Position numbers and translations under genes: made by a program
Assembly (NCBI GenBank): GCA_015709575.1
Contig: CP054190.1
Span: 1,302,001 to 1,366,000 of the forward strand
DNA: 64,000 bases
Direction of reading: 5' to 3'
Source: Planctomycetia bacterium
GTDB taxonomy: Bacteria > Planctomycetota > Phycisphaerae > UBA1845 > Fen-1342
The notes under the pieces: model-generated
Databases searched by the model: none
What the model saw: the letters and a program-made list of their open reading frames with translations, nothing else
Told to the model about the DNA's origin: nothing
Shown: in pieces, positions 44,214 to 53,802 of the stretch
Layout of the letters: each line of letters begins with the position of its first letter
Numbering within the stretch: position 1 is the first letter of the stretch

Positions 44214-47200
44214 ATGAACTCCCGTTCTCCCCTGGCCGCCGTGGCTTTCACGCTGGCGTTCCTGGCGACGTTTCCCGCTTCCGCCCAGTACCGCATCTTC
44301 GGTTACGAGAGTAATCAGCAGAAAGGCGTCAATCCGAAGCATGCACCGCCCTTCCTGCATTGGGATTTGCGCGAGTTTCCTAACTGCGCGATTCCGTGGT
44401 CCGTCGCCGACGGCGTTCCCGACCTCGATCTGAATCAAAACGCCGATCAGCCCGCCGATCGGCTCGCCGCGAGAACCGCCTTTGGCGCCGCATTCGCGGC
44501 ATGGCAGGCCGTCGCTCCATCGCCGATCGCGTTTCAACTCGGGCACGTCGGCGCAGCCGTCGGCGGGCGAGCCGGCATCGCGATCGATCAGTACAACCTG
44601 CTGAGCTTCGTGGCCAATGATGACGACGATATCCAGGTCGTTCCGAAGGGAAACGCCATCGCGGCTGGTGGCGTTGTTGTTCACCCTGGCGACAACGCCC
44701 GGCTTGAGTCAGAACCGCTCGGCGACGATTTGATCTGGGCCTGTATCACCACCGGCGCCAACGGCATCTGCGCGACCATGGCCGCCGGCGCGGACATTCA
44801 GGTGATTCCCGTCGGACAGGGCCGCCCGAACGCCCCCGCGATCAATACCGGCCCCAACGGCGTCTGCGCCACGGCAGCGGCCGGCGACGACGTACAGGTG
44901 ATCCCCGTGGGCCAGGGTCTCGCCAACACCATCGGCGTCTACCTCGACGGCGGCGCGACCACCCCTGCGGGGGATGATGTGCTTCAGATCCTCACAGCCG
45001 CGACCAACGTCTCGGTGGGTGGAAATACCGTCACGCTGGCGGCAGGCACGATCGTCATTCGCACCGGTGCCAACGGCGTGTGCAACACGGCTGCCGCAGG
45101 GGCGGATGTTCAGGTGATCCCGGTGGGCAGAGGCGTGCCGCGCGCCGTCTGCGTGGACGCCGGCGCGAACGGAGTCTGTGCGACCGCTCCGGCCGGAGAT
45201 GACGGGTTCTTTCTGGCTGTCGGTGATGGAGAGGCCAACGCGGTCGCCGTTCTAGCCGCCGCCGCTGCGCTCGCCACGGCGCCGGCTGGCGATGACGTCG
45301 CCAGCCATTGCATCATTGACGGCGGCAACGGCGTAGCCGATAGCTTCGCCTTCTCGGCCGGGGGCTCGCTACCGCCCGGGGTGCTTGCAGTAACCGGTGT
45401 GTTCGCCAACAACCAGAGCGGGAAGATCATCGAGGCGGATGTTCTGTTCGGCGCAAACGGCGTCAATTGGAGCATTACGGCGCACGGTGCGTTCGCCGCC
45501 GCATTCGAGATCAACACAGGTTGCAACGGCATCTGCAATACGGCGAAGGCTGGGGATGACCTTCAGATTATTCCGAACGGGGCGGGGCTGGCTCACCGCT
45601 TCTGCATCCACACCGGCCCGGACGGGCTCTGCAATTCGGCCGTAGCCGGTGACGACACGCAGAATATCCCCGTGGGTCAGGGTGACCCGAATCGGATCGG
45701 CGTATTTGTGCTTCTGGGCGGAACGGTTCCCGCCGGCGATGACCAGGCCGTTGGAAATCTGATCCTCACAGGTGCTGACGGTATCTGTGACACCGCAGCC
45801 AACCTGCTTGATGTGCAGGTGATTCCGGTCGGTAATGGCGCACCGAATTCGCTGTGTATCGGGTCGGGGGCCAATGGCGTCAGCAACACGGCCACGGCGG
45901 GCGATGACGTGCTCCTCACCCCGGTGGGCACCGGTGTTCCGTTTGCTCGGTGCATCGCGGCAGGGCCGGATCTCACGCTTCAAACCGCCGCAGCAGGGGA
46001 TGATCAGGTCAACCGCCGGATTGACCTGCAATCGGTCGCAACCCATGAGATCGGGCATTGGCTCGGCATCGCCCATCCGCTCGAGATCGCCGAAGCGGAC
46101 GATGTGCAGGCTGTGTCCGTCAGTTGTGGCGTCGCGGCGGGCGGGGTGGTCGTCAGCGCGGGGGCCAACGGCTTGTGGGAGACGATTCCCGAAGGGGACG
46201 ATCAATACGACATCTTCAATCCCACGGACATCATCGACGGCGGAAACGGGATCGCCGAGACGCGACGGAACAACCTGCTGTTCGCCAACTTCAACGGGCA
46301 GCAGATCATGAGCCCGATTTTCAATTCCGATCACCCGGCCAACCACCTCCTGAGCGCTGATGATCAGGAGGCGCTGAATTTTCTGTATACGCCCGATCTC
46401 GGCGATGCTCCGGATCCGCACGGCGCCGCTTTCAATGAGTATCAGACCCGCGTCCGCAGCGCGACCAACTCGCGCCAGCTTTCGGGGGTTCAGTGTGTCG
46501 CGCCGGCCCTGGGGCCGTCGCATCTCTATGGCCACAAGGGCGCGGCGCACAACGCCGCCAATCGCTTCGAGTGGCTGGGCGCCGATGTGGATGACCACAC
46601 GAGCGAGTGCGAAGCGCGCGTGCCCGATGCTGACCTATTCGACGACGGCGTCACGCTGCCGAATCCGCTGATACAGGGGCAGGCCAATACGATCCGTATT
46701 CGCATCCTGACCAGCGGACAGGTCAATCGCTACCAGATCGCCGATCCGCGAAAGCGGCTCTACGTCAACGCCTACTTCGATTTCAACGGCGACAGCATCT
46801 TCAGCGGGGCGGACCTCGAAGCGTGGTGGGCGGGAGTACCGGGAACGACCCACACCAGCTCCGGCCACCTCGTTGCAACCGTAACGCAGGGCAACCAGAT
46901 GGACCTGGTCTTCGACATCACACCGCCGATCGGAGCGCCGGCGATCACGTACGCGCGCTTCCGGCTCGACTACGGGGAGGATGACGGTTTCGTTGCGAAC
47001 GTCAGTGGTACGCTCGACCTGGCGGTCGGCGCCGCGCAATTCGGTGAGACGGAAGATTACCTCATCCGCTCATTCGACGCGAATGCCGCGGTCGGGCCCA
47101 TCCTGTTCGTGAAGAAGACGGCGGTAGGCGCGAACAATGGCTCGAGTTGGGTGGACGCCTTCACCGATCTCCAGACCGCGCTGGGGACAGCGCGCGCCGC

Positions 47201-48746
47201 AGGCGGCGCAGTCACGGAAATCTGGGTCGCTGCCGACACCTATCGACCGGCCCTGCCGGGCGGCGATCGAACCGCGTCTTTCCACCTTGTGGACGGCGTC
47301 GGCGTCTATGGCGGGTTCGTCGGCATTGAGGCCGCACGCGATCAGCGCGACCCGGTCGCCAACCCGACGGTGTTGTCCGGCGACCTGAACGGAAACGATG
47401 GCGGCGGCTTCACCAACCGCACGGACAATAGCTATCACGTCGTCGTTGCGACCGGCAACGCGCCGACTGCGGTCCTGGATGGGTTTGTGATCTCTGCCGG
47501 TCATGCGGACGCCGCGATCGGCGACCCCGGGCATCACGACAAGGGCGGCGGCATGCTGATGTTCGCGGGCAGCCCGACGCTGCGCGGCTGCTCGTTCATC
47601 GAAAACTACGCCCGCTACGGCGGCGGCGGCCTGTACGCGGCCAACGGCAGTTCTCCGGTGATTTCCTTCAGCGTGGTCTTGAACAACGCGGCGGTGGGAA
47701 CGTGCGGAAACTGCGGCGGCGGCGGCGCGTATTTCGAGTATTCCGCCAGCCCGTACATCGCAAACTGCGAGTTCGCCCACAACACCGCGACGCCGGCCTC
47801 CTCCGGCGGAGGTCTGTTTTTCCGGGATCTGTCCGTCGGCACCGTCGTCAACAGCGTGTTCCAGTACAACGTCGCCGGCTTCGGCGGCGCGACCTGTACG
47901 GCGCTTGACAGCAACACGCACTACGTGAATTGCACCCTTCGTCAGAATTCCGGCGGTACGCATGGCGGCGGAATCTATGTCTACAAAGCCAGCCCCACCT
48001 TCTCCAATTCGATCCTCTGGGACAACGTCGCTCCCATCGGTTCGCAGATTTCGATCTTTTCGCCACCCTCCACGGTCACGGTTCAGTTCAGCGACGTGCT
48101 GGGCGGCGTTCCGGCTGTGTTCGTCAACGTCGGGTGCATCCTGAACTGGGCCGCCGGCAACATCGTGGCGAACCCGCTCCTCAATCCCGACGGATCGATC
48201 AATCCTGCCTCGCCCTGCGTGGACATCGGCAACATGGCGCTTCGTCCGGCCGACGTGGCGGACCTGAACAATGACCTGAACGTCGTGGAGCCGGTGCCGC
48301 TGGACAAAATCGGCTCTCCAAGGGTCATTGGTCCGAACATCGACATGGGGGCGTTCGAGGTGCTGCCGGTTCAGGCCTGCTGCCTGGTAGACGGAAGCTG
48401 CCTGATGCGAAACGTCCCGGATTGCCTTGCGATTGCCGGTCTTCCGCTGGCGCCGGGATCCGTGTGCGTGCCCAATCCCTGTCCGGCCGCGTGTATGTTG
48501 GGAGACGCCAACTGCGACGGGAACGTCAACAACTTCGACATTGATTCGTTCGTCGCCGGCATCGTGGAATCCACCAACCCGATGGCACCACTCTCGTATC
48601 TGTTCAGCGGCGGGACGCAGGCCTGCTGGGATCTGCGCGAGTGCTGGGGCGATCTCAATCACGACTTGCTGTTTAACAATTTCGATATTGATCCCTTCGT
48701 GCTCTGCATAGTTTCCGCACCACCAATCGGCGTCGGATGCCCCTGA
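44214..48746 (+). CDS. Giant metzincin-type secreted protease with internal repeats, GEVED and beta-helix domains
   Basis: 1510 aa. Signal peptide MNSRSPLAAVAFTLAFLATF, cleavage after ASA. The N-terminal zincin part (FLHWDLREFPNCAIPWSVAD, RTAFGAAFAAWQAVAPSPIA) is separated from its catalytic helix by roughly 470 residues holding at least eight copies of a repeat GANGVCATAAAGDDVQVIPV. The zinc site then appears as HEIGHWLGIAH (611-621), followed by two more repeat copies and an NHLLSADDQEALNFLYTP end. Then a GEVED-type domain (YFDFNGDSIFSGADLEAWWA, YARFRLDYGEDDGFVAN), a right-handed beta-helix (YGGGGLYAANGSSPVISFSV) and the C-terminal NNFDIDSFV / NNFDIDPFV calcium-loop pair. Probably cell-surface or secreted. 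Confidence 0.8.
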   Translation: MNSRSPLAAVAFTLAFLATFPASAQYRIFGYESNQQKGVNPKHAPPFLHWDLREFPNCAIPWSVADGVPDLDLNQNADQPADRLAARTAFGAAFAAWQAVAPSPIAFQLGHVGAAVGGRAGIAIDQYNLLSFVANDDDDIQVVPKGNAIAAGGVVVHPGDNARLESEPLGDDLIWACITTGANGICATMAAGADIQVIPVGQGRPNAPAINTGPNGVCATAAAGDDVQVIPVGQGLANTIGVYLDGGATTPAGDDVLQILTAATNVSVGGNTVTLAAGTIVIRTGANGVCNTAAAGADVQVIPVGRGVPRAVCVDAGANGVCATAPAGDDGFFLAVGDGEANAVAVLAAAAALATAPAGDDVASHCIIDGGNGVADSFAFSAGGSLPPGVLAVTGVFANNQSGKIIEADVLFGANGVNWSITAHGAFAAAFEINTGCNGICNTAKAGDDLQIIPNGAGLAHRFCIHTGPDGLCNSAVAGDDTQNIPVGQGDPNRIGVFVLLGGTVPAGDDQAVGNLILTGADGICDTAANLLDVQVIPVGNGAPNSLCIGSGANGVSNTATAGDDVLLTPVGTGVPFARCIAAGPDLTLQTAAAGDDQVNRRIDLQSVATHEIGHWLGIAHPLEIAEADDVQAVSVSCGVAAGGVVVSAGANGLWETIPEGDDQYDIFNPTDIIDGGNGIAETRRNNLLFANFNGQQIMSPIFNSDHPANHLLSADDQEALNFLYTPDLGDAPDPHGAAFNEYQTRVRSATNSRQLSGVQCVAPALGPSHLYGHKGAAHNAANRFEWLGADVDDHTSECEARVPDADLFDDGVTLPNPLIQGQANTIRIRILTSGQVNRYQIADPRKRLYVNAYFDFNGDSIFSGADLEAWWAGVPGTTHTSSGHLVATVTQGNQMDLVFDITPPIGAPAITYARFRLDYGEDDGFVANVSGTLDLAVGAAQFGETEDYLIRSFDANAAVGPILFVKKTAVGANNGSSWVDAFTDLQTALGTARAAGGAVTEIWVAADTYRPALPGGDRTASFHLVDGVGVYGGFVGIEAARDQRDPVANPTVLSGDLNGNDGGGFTNRTDNSYHVVVATGNAPTAVLDGFVISAGHADAAIGDPGHHDKGGGMLMFAGSPTLRGCSFIENYARYGGGGLYAANGSSPVISFSVVLNNAAVGTCGNCGGGGAYFEYSASPYIANCEFAHNTATPASSGGGLFFRDLSVGTVVNSVFQYNVAGFGGATCTALDSNTHYVNCTLRQNSGGTHGGGIYVYKASPTFSNSILWDNVAPIGSQISIFSPPSTVTVQFSDVLGGVPAVFVNVGCILNWAAGNIVANPLLNPDGSINPASPCVDIGNMALRPADVADLNNDLNVVEPVPLDKIGSPRVIGPNIDMGAFEVLPVQACCLVDGSCLMRNVPDCLAIAGLPLAPGSVCVPNPCPAACMLGDANCDGNVNNFDIDSFVAGIVESTNPMAPLSYLFSGGTQACWDLRECWGDLNHDLLFNNFDIDPFVLCIVSAPPIGVGCP

Positions 48747-48853
48747 CGGGCTGGCCGGGAAATGGCGCGGGCGGCTCAAGCGGAGGCCGCCCGCCCCCCG
48801 ATAGGACGGATAGCCGACAGGGCCGCGCAACGCCTGCGCGTTCTCCTGTCGCG

Positions 48854-49384
48854 ATGTTCCATCCCGTCGGAGGTCCGCCCGTGCCCGACTTCACCTGCCC
48901 TTCGTTGGCCGAACGCGTACGTTGCTTTGCCGTGGACCGTCCCAGCGCGTTGGCGCGGCTCATTCGCACACCGGCGGACGCCCGCATTGCGCTCGAAGCC
49001 ATTCTCGCGCGGGCCGTGGAGGCTGGGCCATCGCACCTGCACCCGCCGACGGCCGCCCTCGAGCGGCTGTACGTTGCAATCGTGAACTACGGCGCCGGAC
49101 GCATCGACGCACGCACTGACCTGTCCGCACTGCTGGCCTCCGCGCAGCGCGAGTTGGAAGCGCTGCCGGATCACGTCGTGCGTTGGGATCGCGAACTGCT
49201 CGCGGCGATTGTGCACGCCGCTCCGCAGGTCTTTCCATTGCTCATCGCGCCGGAGGTGGAGGCGTCGCCCGCGCCGCGCGCCTGGCAGATCGCGCCGGCT
49301 GCGGTTGCGCCGGTCGGCATCGCGCCGCCGTCGATCGCCTCCACGAAAGGCTCCTGGAGCGAGGCCCACGCGCTGGTCGTGTAG
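48854..49384 (+). CDS. Hypothetical protein
   Basis: 176 aa from the ATG at 48854; a GTG at 48881 is also possible. The first two thirds are helical and look coding (LAERVRCFAVDRPSALARLI, RTPADARIALEAILARAVEA, LSALLASAQRELEALPDHVV, LLAAIVHAAPQVFPLLIAPE). The tail is Ala/Pro-rich. No family recognised. A minus-strand frame of similar length overlaps it, so the call is moderate. Confidence 0.4.
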   Translation: MFHPVGGPPVPDFTCPSLAERVRCFAVDRPSALARLIRTPADARIALEAILARAVEAGPSHLHPPTAALERLYVAIVNYGAGRIDARTDLSALLASAQRELEALPDHVVRWDRELLAAIVHAAPQVFPLLIAPEVEASPAPRAWQIAPAAVAPVGIAPPSIASTKGSWSEAHALVV

Positions 49385-49799
49385 CCGCTCGCGCGAGTGG
49401 CAGCCGGCGCGCGGCCGCCGTAGCGATTGGCCGCCGGCGCGACTGGCGGCTGCTCCCGTCCGCATGTCGTGCGCCGCCGAACCCACCGCCGGTTCCCTCT
49501 TCACGACCATTCGTGTCAATCGTCGTATGGCACGCGCCGGGGTCCGCGCAATCGCGCCGATCGTTTCGGCGATGTACCGCTGCTCCTCGAGCAGTGCTCT
49601 TCGCTACTGGCCCTTCCGCCGGCGCTTTCCATCAGGTATTGCGGCCGCGACGGCGTACATCCGCGCCGGAGTGCGCCGCCTGGATGCCGAACCGTTCCGG
49701 CGCCCCAGTGTCACGGCCATAGCGGGCTGCCCGCCCCAGGTTCTGTCGTGCGCTCGGGTATCCTCTTGAGGTGCCCGGTCATGGAGGTTCGCCCCGGTC
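49385..49799. other. Intergenic, no convincing gene
   Basis: 415 bp between the hypothetical gene and the nucleotidyltransferase. All three plus frames are partly open, but the products are Arg/Pro/Ser-rich without a ribosome site or family resemblance. No RNA gene or strong repeat seen. Confidence 0.5.
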
Positions 49800-51062
49800 A
49801 TGGAGCCTGTGTCGGACATCTCGCTGCCGCTGCCCGCCGACGCCGCGCCGGCCGTCGAGATCGTGCGCGCGCTCCGCGCAGCCGGGCATCAGGCGCTGCT
49901 CGCCGGGGGATGCGTGCGTGACCTGTTGCGCGGCGTGCCGCCCCTCGACTATGACGTCGCGACGGACGCCCCGCCGGCCCGCGTCGTGGAGCTGTTTCGT
50001 GCCACGCGCGAAGTCGGCGCGAGCTTCGGCGTCGTGCTGGTCCGCCGCCGCAGCCGCTGGGTTGAGGTGGCCACGTTTCGTTCGGACGGCGTATACCGTG
50101 ACGGCCGACGTCCCGAGTCCGTCGTCTTTTCTGACGCGCACCATGACGCGCAGCGCCGTGACTTCACGGTCAACGGGATGTTCCTGGATCCGGAAAGCGG
50201 TGAGGTCATTGACTATGTCGGAGGTCGTGCGGACATCCGCGACGGCGTGATCCGCGCCATCGGCGATCCGGCGGCCCGCTTTTCCGAGGATCATCTGCGG
50301 CTGCTGCGAGCCGTGCGCTTCGCCGCGCGGCTTGCTTATCAGATTGAGCCGCGCACGGCCGATGCCATTCGCGCAGCAGCGGCCAACCTCGCGCGCGTCG
50401 CCGCCGAGCGCATCCGCGACGAGCTGGAGCGGATGTTCGCCGATGCCAATCGCGGGCGAGCACTGTTCCTGTTGCAAAAATTGGGTTTGCTGTCGCGGCT
50501 CTGGCCCGGTGCCGAGGCGGTAGCGCGCAACGCGGAGCGAGTGATCCCGCTGGTTGCACGTATCGAAGGCGACGTACCGGCCGGCTTCGAGTTGACGCTG
50601 GCGATCCTGCTGTCGGAATGCGACGCTGGAGTGGAGTTCGCCGCGTTCCGCGGCCTTTCCCTGTCGAACCAGCAGGCCGGCGCCGTGGCCTGGCTGCTCC
50701 AGTCACGCGCTGCGCTCGATGATCCCGCCGCGCTCTCGCTGGCGCAGCTCAAGCGCCTGGTCGCGTCCGAGTGGTTTGGTGCGCTGCGCGCGTGGGGGCG
50801 TCAGCGCCGGGCGGACCGTTCCGATCGGGCCATACTTGAGGCGTTGTTGTCCGACCGGATCGCCCGTCTGCACCCGGAGCGCATCGCGCCGCCGCCGTTC
50901 GTGACCGGCGACGACCTGCTCGCGCGCGGCGTCGCTCCCGGCCCGCTATACAAGCGCGTGCTATCCGAACTGTACGAGGGGCAACTCAATGAGGAGTTGC
51001 CCGATCGAACGACGGCGCTCGTGGCACTGGATGCCCTGCTGGCAAACACACTGCGTGCCTGA
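49800..51062 (+). CDS. CCA-adding enzyme / poly(A) polymerase family protein
   Basis: 420 aa, class II nucleotidyltransferase. AGGCVRDLLRGVPPLDYDVA holds the glycine motif and the DxD metal pair; VATFRSDGVYRDGRRPE and RRDFTVNGMFLDPESGEVID are the next family blocks; RFSEDHLRLLRAVRFAARLA is the neck RNA-binding helix. The head shows the short 'hybrid' form of many bacteria. By family it adds or repairs the CCA end of tRNA or adds A-tails; the split cannot be decided from sequence alone. Neither tRNA gene in the window encodes CCA, so a CCA-adding enzyme is required in this organism. Confidence 0.88.
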   Translation: MEPVSDISLPLPADAAPAVEIVRALRAAGHQALLAGGCVRDLLRGVPPLDYDVATDAPPARVVELFRATREVGASFGVVLVRRRSRWVEVATFRSDGVYRDGRRPESVVFSDAHHDAQRRDFTVNGMFLDPESGEVIDYVGGRADIRDGVIRAIGDPAARFSEDHLRLLRAVRFAARLAYQIEPRTADAIRAAAANLARVAAERIRDELERMFADANRGRALFLLQKLGLLSRLWPGAEAVARNAERVIPLVARIEGDVPAGFELTLAILLSECDAGVEFAAFRGLSLSNQQAGAVAWLLQSRAALDDPAALSLAQLKRLVASEWFGALRAWGRQRRADRSDRAILEALLSDRIARLHPERIAPPPFVTGDDLLARGVAPGPLYKRVLSELYEGQLNEELPDRTTALVALDALLANTLRA

Positions 51063-51168
51063 CGTGCTGCCCGCTGCGGGTGCTGCTGATTGATTGAGGG
51101 TGCTGGAGGAGCCGGGGGGAGTACGCATCGTGGCGTGGGGCGAGGCAGCCAGTTCACGGAACGCCCGC

Positions 51169-51555
51169 TCACGCCTTCGCAAACGCCTCGCGCTCAAACG
51201 GGTTGTCGCGGTAGGGGTCGCGCCCGCGCAGCAGCGCCCAGGCCCCCGCCAGAAGATAAGCCGGAATGAACAGTGGCCCCCAGCGCTCGCACTGTCGGAC
51301 GTGCACGAGTTCGTGCGCGCGCGTCCGATCCAGCGCTTCGCGGTTCAGACCGAGCACCACGTGCCCGAGCGTCATCGCCGTGGCCCCGCCGCGCAGCGGC
51401 ACCACGTGCCGCAGGAACAGCGCTACCGCTCCGCCGTAAACCTCAATGATCCCCAGCACTGCGCGCACCCGCCCCCCGCTCAGCAGCGCGACCGGAATCA
51501 TCAGCGCGCCCAAGAGCGTGGTGGGAGAGGCCCACAGGTAGGCGAGCCACCGCAA
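51169..51555 (-). CDS. Membrane protein with a HELVH zinc-peptidase motif
   Basis: 128 aa. Two N-terminal hydrophobic segments (LWASPTTLLGALMIPVALLS, GIIEVYGGAVALFLRHV), then RAHELVHVRQCERWGPLFIP with HELVH (an HExxH zinc motif) and a third membrane helix (IPAYLLAGAWALLRGRDPYR), ending NPFEREAFAKA where the Glu could be the third zinc ligand. Proteins of this shape are widespread and uncharacterised. Intact, start ATG at 51555. It is 21 bp upstream of the small acidic protein. Confidence 0.7.
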   Translation of the reverse strand: MRWLAYLWASPTTLLGALMIPVALLSGGRVRAVLGIIEVYGGAVALFLRHVVPLRGGATAMTLGHVVLGLNREALDRTRAHELVHVRQCERWGPLFIPAYLLAGAWALLRGRDPYRDNPFEREAFAKA

Positions 51556-51575
51556 CGATAGACGTCGTCGCCGTT

Positions 51576-51740
51576 TCAGTCGAACAGGTCTTCGAGATCG
51601 TCGAAGAAGTCGTCGTCATCATCCAGCGCGTCGGAGATGTTGTCGAAAAAGTCGCTGAGCCCCTGACAACTGATCGTCACGGCCGGGAGCGGAAGCGCCA
51701 GGGCGCCAAGCAGCGCAAATCGAGACCAGAATCGCAACAT
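51576..51740 (-). CDS. Very small secreted acidic protein
   Basis: 54 aa. MLRFWSRFALLGALALPLPA with VTISC looks like a signal or lipoprotein leader (Cys 25), followed by 29 residues dominated by Asp, Phe and Leu (FFDNISDALDDDDDFFDDLE). GGAG is 8 nt before the ATG. The acidic-aromatic tail could bind metal or act as a small adaptor. It stands alone. The signal, start region and codon use support it despite the size. Confidence 0.55.
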   Translation of the reverse strand: MLRFWSRFALLGALALPLPAVTISCQGLSDFFDNISDALDDDDDFFDDLEDLFD

Positions 51741-51964
51741 CGCAGGGTCTCCGTCGCGGTTGGGGTAGCGGGTGATGGGCCGGATCCATCCGGCACACCG
51801 CGCCAACGTCGTCTCAGACTACGCGACGCACTCCAGCGCGACAATGCACCAGCCGGCCGGCACGTGTGAGAACCCCATTCCGACCGCCGTCGCCCCCTTA
51901 ATCGAGGAAGTAACGGGAAGCAAGCCGCACCGACCCGATGTGCGCCCATGGACGGCAGCGCATA

Positions 51965-52073
51965 AAAAAAGAGGGCACCAGGGGCCCTAAGGCGTCCCGG
52001 TGCTCTCCGGAGGGGAAAGAAGCCGTTTTACTGCGGTCCCCGGCACTTTGCCGAGGTATGATAACTGCCTCCG
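51965..52073 (-). ncRNA. Candidate small RNA with own promoter and terminator
   Basis: Minus strand. Promoter TGGACA (52107-52102), 16 nt, TATAGT (52085-52080), each one mismatch from consensus. The putative RNA of about 109 nt holds two small stems and ends in a strong hairpin GAGAGCACCGGG ... CCCCTGGTGCCCTC followed by TTTTTTTATGC. No coding frame of note. It could also be the read-through terminator of mnmE, which ends 250 bp upstream. Confidence 0.45.
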
Positions 52074-52324
52074 ATTCGAACTATAACACCTTATCGGCGG
52101 TTGTCCAGTCCAACGACCGGATAAAATCGTTCGTCCAATGGAGTCCATCGGCGCTCTGCCCATTCGACTTGAGCACTTTTCACGCGAAAAACGCATCATT
52201 TTGACGCATCAGGTAGCGCAAGCCCATAACAAAAAAAGAGTTATAATTTCATCCACGTCGCTCGAAACTGCCCGGATTTCTGCTCCGGGATCCGCAGATT
52301 CGCATTGAAGCTCTGTCGACACCA

Positions 52325-53692
52325 TCATTTACCGATGCAGAAGGACGCAAAAATCCGACCAAGCATCAACTCCGTCGCCTCTCGACTCCACCCGCACCCG
52401 AGCGCTTCGCAAGCCGTTCGCAACTCCAAGGCGATCAACTCAGGATCGATCAAGCGGCTTTCGCCCGCGTTCAACGCCGAAATGCGCTGAATCGCCGCCA
52501 AAAACTCGTGGAGCGGCTCATCGCCGTTTTGGGGAGCGCGCGCCCGCTTCGACAGCCGGCGCTTGATCGCCTGTCGCAGTTCGGCCACGCCCTCGCCGGT
52601 CAGGGCGCTCAGAACAACCGGACTGGTCTCCGCCGCCGCCGGCAACTCGACCAGCGCGGGTGGCGACTCCAGCGAACGGTCGGACCGGCTCAGCACCAGA
52701 ATGCAGCGATCCACGCCGATTCGCGCCAACGCGGTGCGTTCGACGTCGGTCCAGCGCACTGCGTGATCGTGCACCCATATCACGATGTCCGCCATGTCGG
52801 CGGTGCGTTCCGCGGCGCGGTGAGCGGATTGTTCCATTTCGTCGGGCGTATGGCCCAGTCCCGCGCAGTCCTGCAGCACGATGGGCACACCCGCGATCGT
52901 CGTGGGCGCGCTCAGGACGTCGCGAGTCGTGCCGATCACCGGCGAAACGATCGCGCGCTGAGCGCCGAGCAGCGCGTTAAAGAGGGTGCTCTTGCCGGCG
53001 TTGGGCAGGCCGACCAGCGCGACGTGCGGCCGATCGGCCGCCAGGTCGCGCGCTGCGCGCTCGCGCAGTGCGGCAGCAGTGCGGGCGGCGAGTGCGGAGC
53101 AGCGGGCGGTCAACTCGAACGGCGAAATGAAGCTCACGCCTTCCTCGTCCACGAAGTCGATCCCGGCCTCGACGCGGGCGAGCAGTTCGGTTGCGTCGTT
53201 GAGCAACTCATCGAACAGGCTGCGCCGCGCGCCGCCGACGGTCCTGGCGGCATTGCGCAACTGTTCAGCGCCATTGGCGTGAATCAGCGACAGTACGCCC
53301 CACACCTGCTCTCGATCCAGCTTCCCGTTCAGATACGCGCGGGCGGTAAATTCGCCTGGCAACGCGCGGCGCGCGCCGAGCGTGATGAGCCTCGATGCGA
53401 TCTCCCGCAACAGCGGGGTCGCGCCGCAGACATGAATCTCAACCAGGTGCTGGCCGGTGTAGCTGCGCGGCGCGGGGAAGATCAGTACGTCCGCCGGGAC
53501 GCTGCACGAATCGTCGAGTGTCAGGCGCGCACGGCGCGCGAACGGGTGGCCCGCGTGCGCCAGCGCGCCGCACAGCGGCTGCACCAGCTCGATCGCGTGC
53601 GGACCGCTGAGCCGGATTACGCCTACCGAGCCGGAGGACCAGGCGGTCGCGGATGCGACGATCGTATCATCGGTGGGGGGGAGCGTCGTCAC
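52325..53692 (-). CDS. mnmE: tRNA uridine-5-carboxymethylaminomethyl(34) synthesis GTPase
   Basis: 455 aa, usual length. N-terminal folate-binding domain (GVIRLSGPHAIELVQPLCG, RSYTGQHLVEIHVCGATPLL, LPGEFTARAYLNGKLD), helical domain, and G domain with VGLPNAGKSTLFNALLGAQR (G1), GTTRDVL (G2) and DCAGLGH (G3, in place of DTAG). The protein ends FCIGK, the conserved C-terminus with the catalytic Cys. With MnmG, not in this window, it modifies the wobble uridine of several tRNAs. The G4 block reads LSRSD rather than NKxD. Confidence 0.93.
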   Translation of the reverse strand: MTTLPPTDDTIVASATAWSSGSVGVIRLSGPHAIELVQPLCGALAHAGHPFARRARLTLDDSCSVPADVLIFPAPRSYTGQHLVEIHVCGATPLLREIASRLITLGARRALPGEFTARAYLNGKLDREQVWGVLSLIHANGAEQLRNAARTVGGARRSLFDELLNDATELLARVEAGIDFVDEEGVSFISPFELTARCSALAARTAAALRERAARDLAADRPHVALVGLPNAGKSTLFNALLGAQRAIVSPVIGTTRDVLSAPTTIAGVPIVLQDCAGLGHTPDEMEQSAHRAAERTADMADIVIWVHDHAVRWTDVERTALARIGVDRCILVLSRSDRSLESPPALVELPAAAETSPVVLSALTGEGVAELRQAIKRRLSKRARAPQNGDEPLHEFLAAIQRISALNAGESRLIDPELIALELRTACEALGCGWSREATELMLGRIFASFCIGK

Positions 53693-53802
53693 GGGATGAT
53701 CGTACCGGGGTCCGACGCCGCCGGGCGGTGACGGCTGCGATCGGACGGCGGCTTCGGCGCCGGCACGGTGACATTGATGGCGGAATCCGGCTGCGACCGG
53801 CG

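Noticed and set aside
51965..52073. SRP, 6S or tmRNA gene
   Set aside because: None of the conserved motifs (GGAAGNAGC-type SRP loop, tRNA-like ends) is present.
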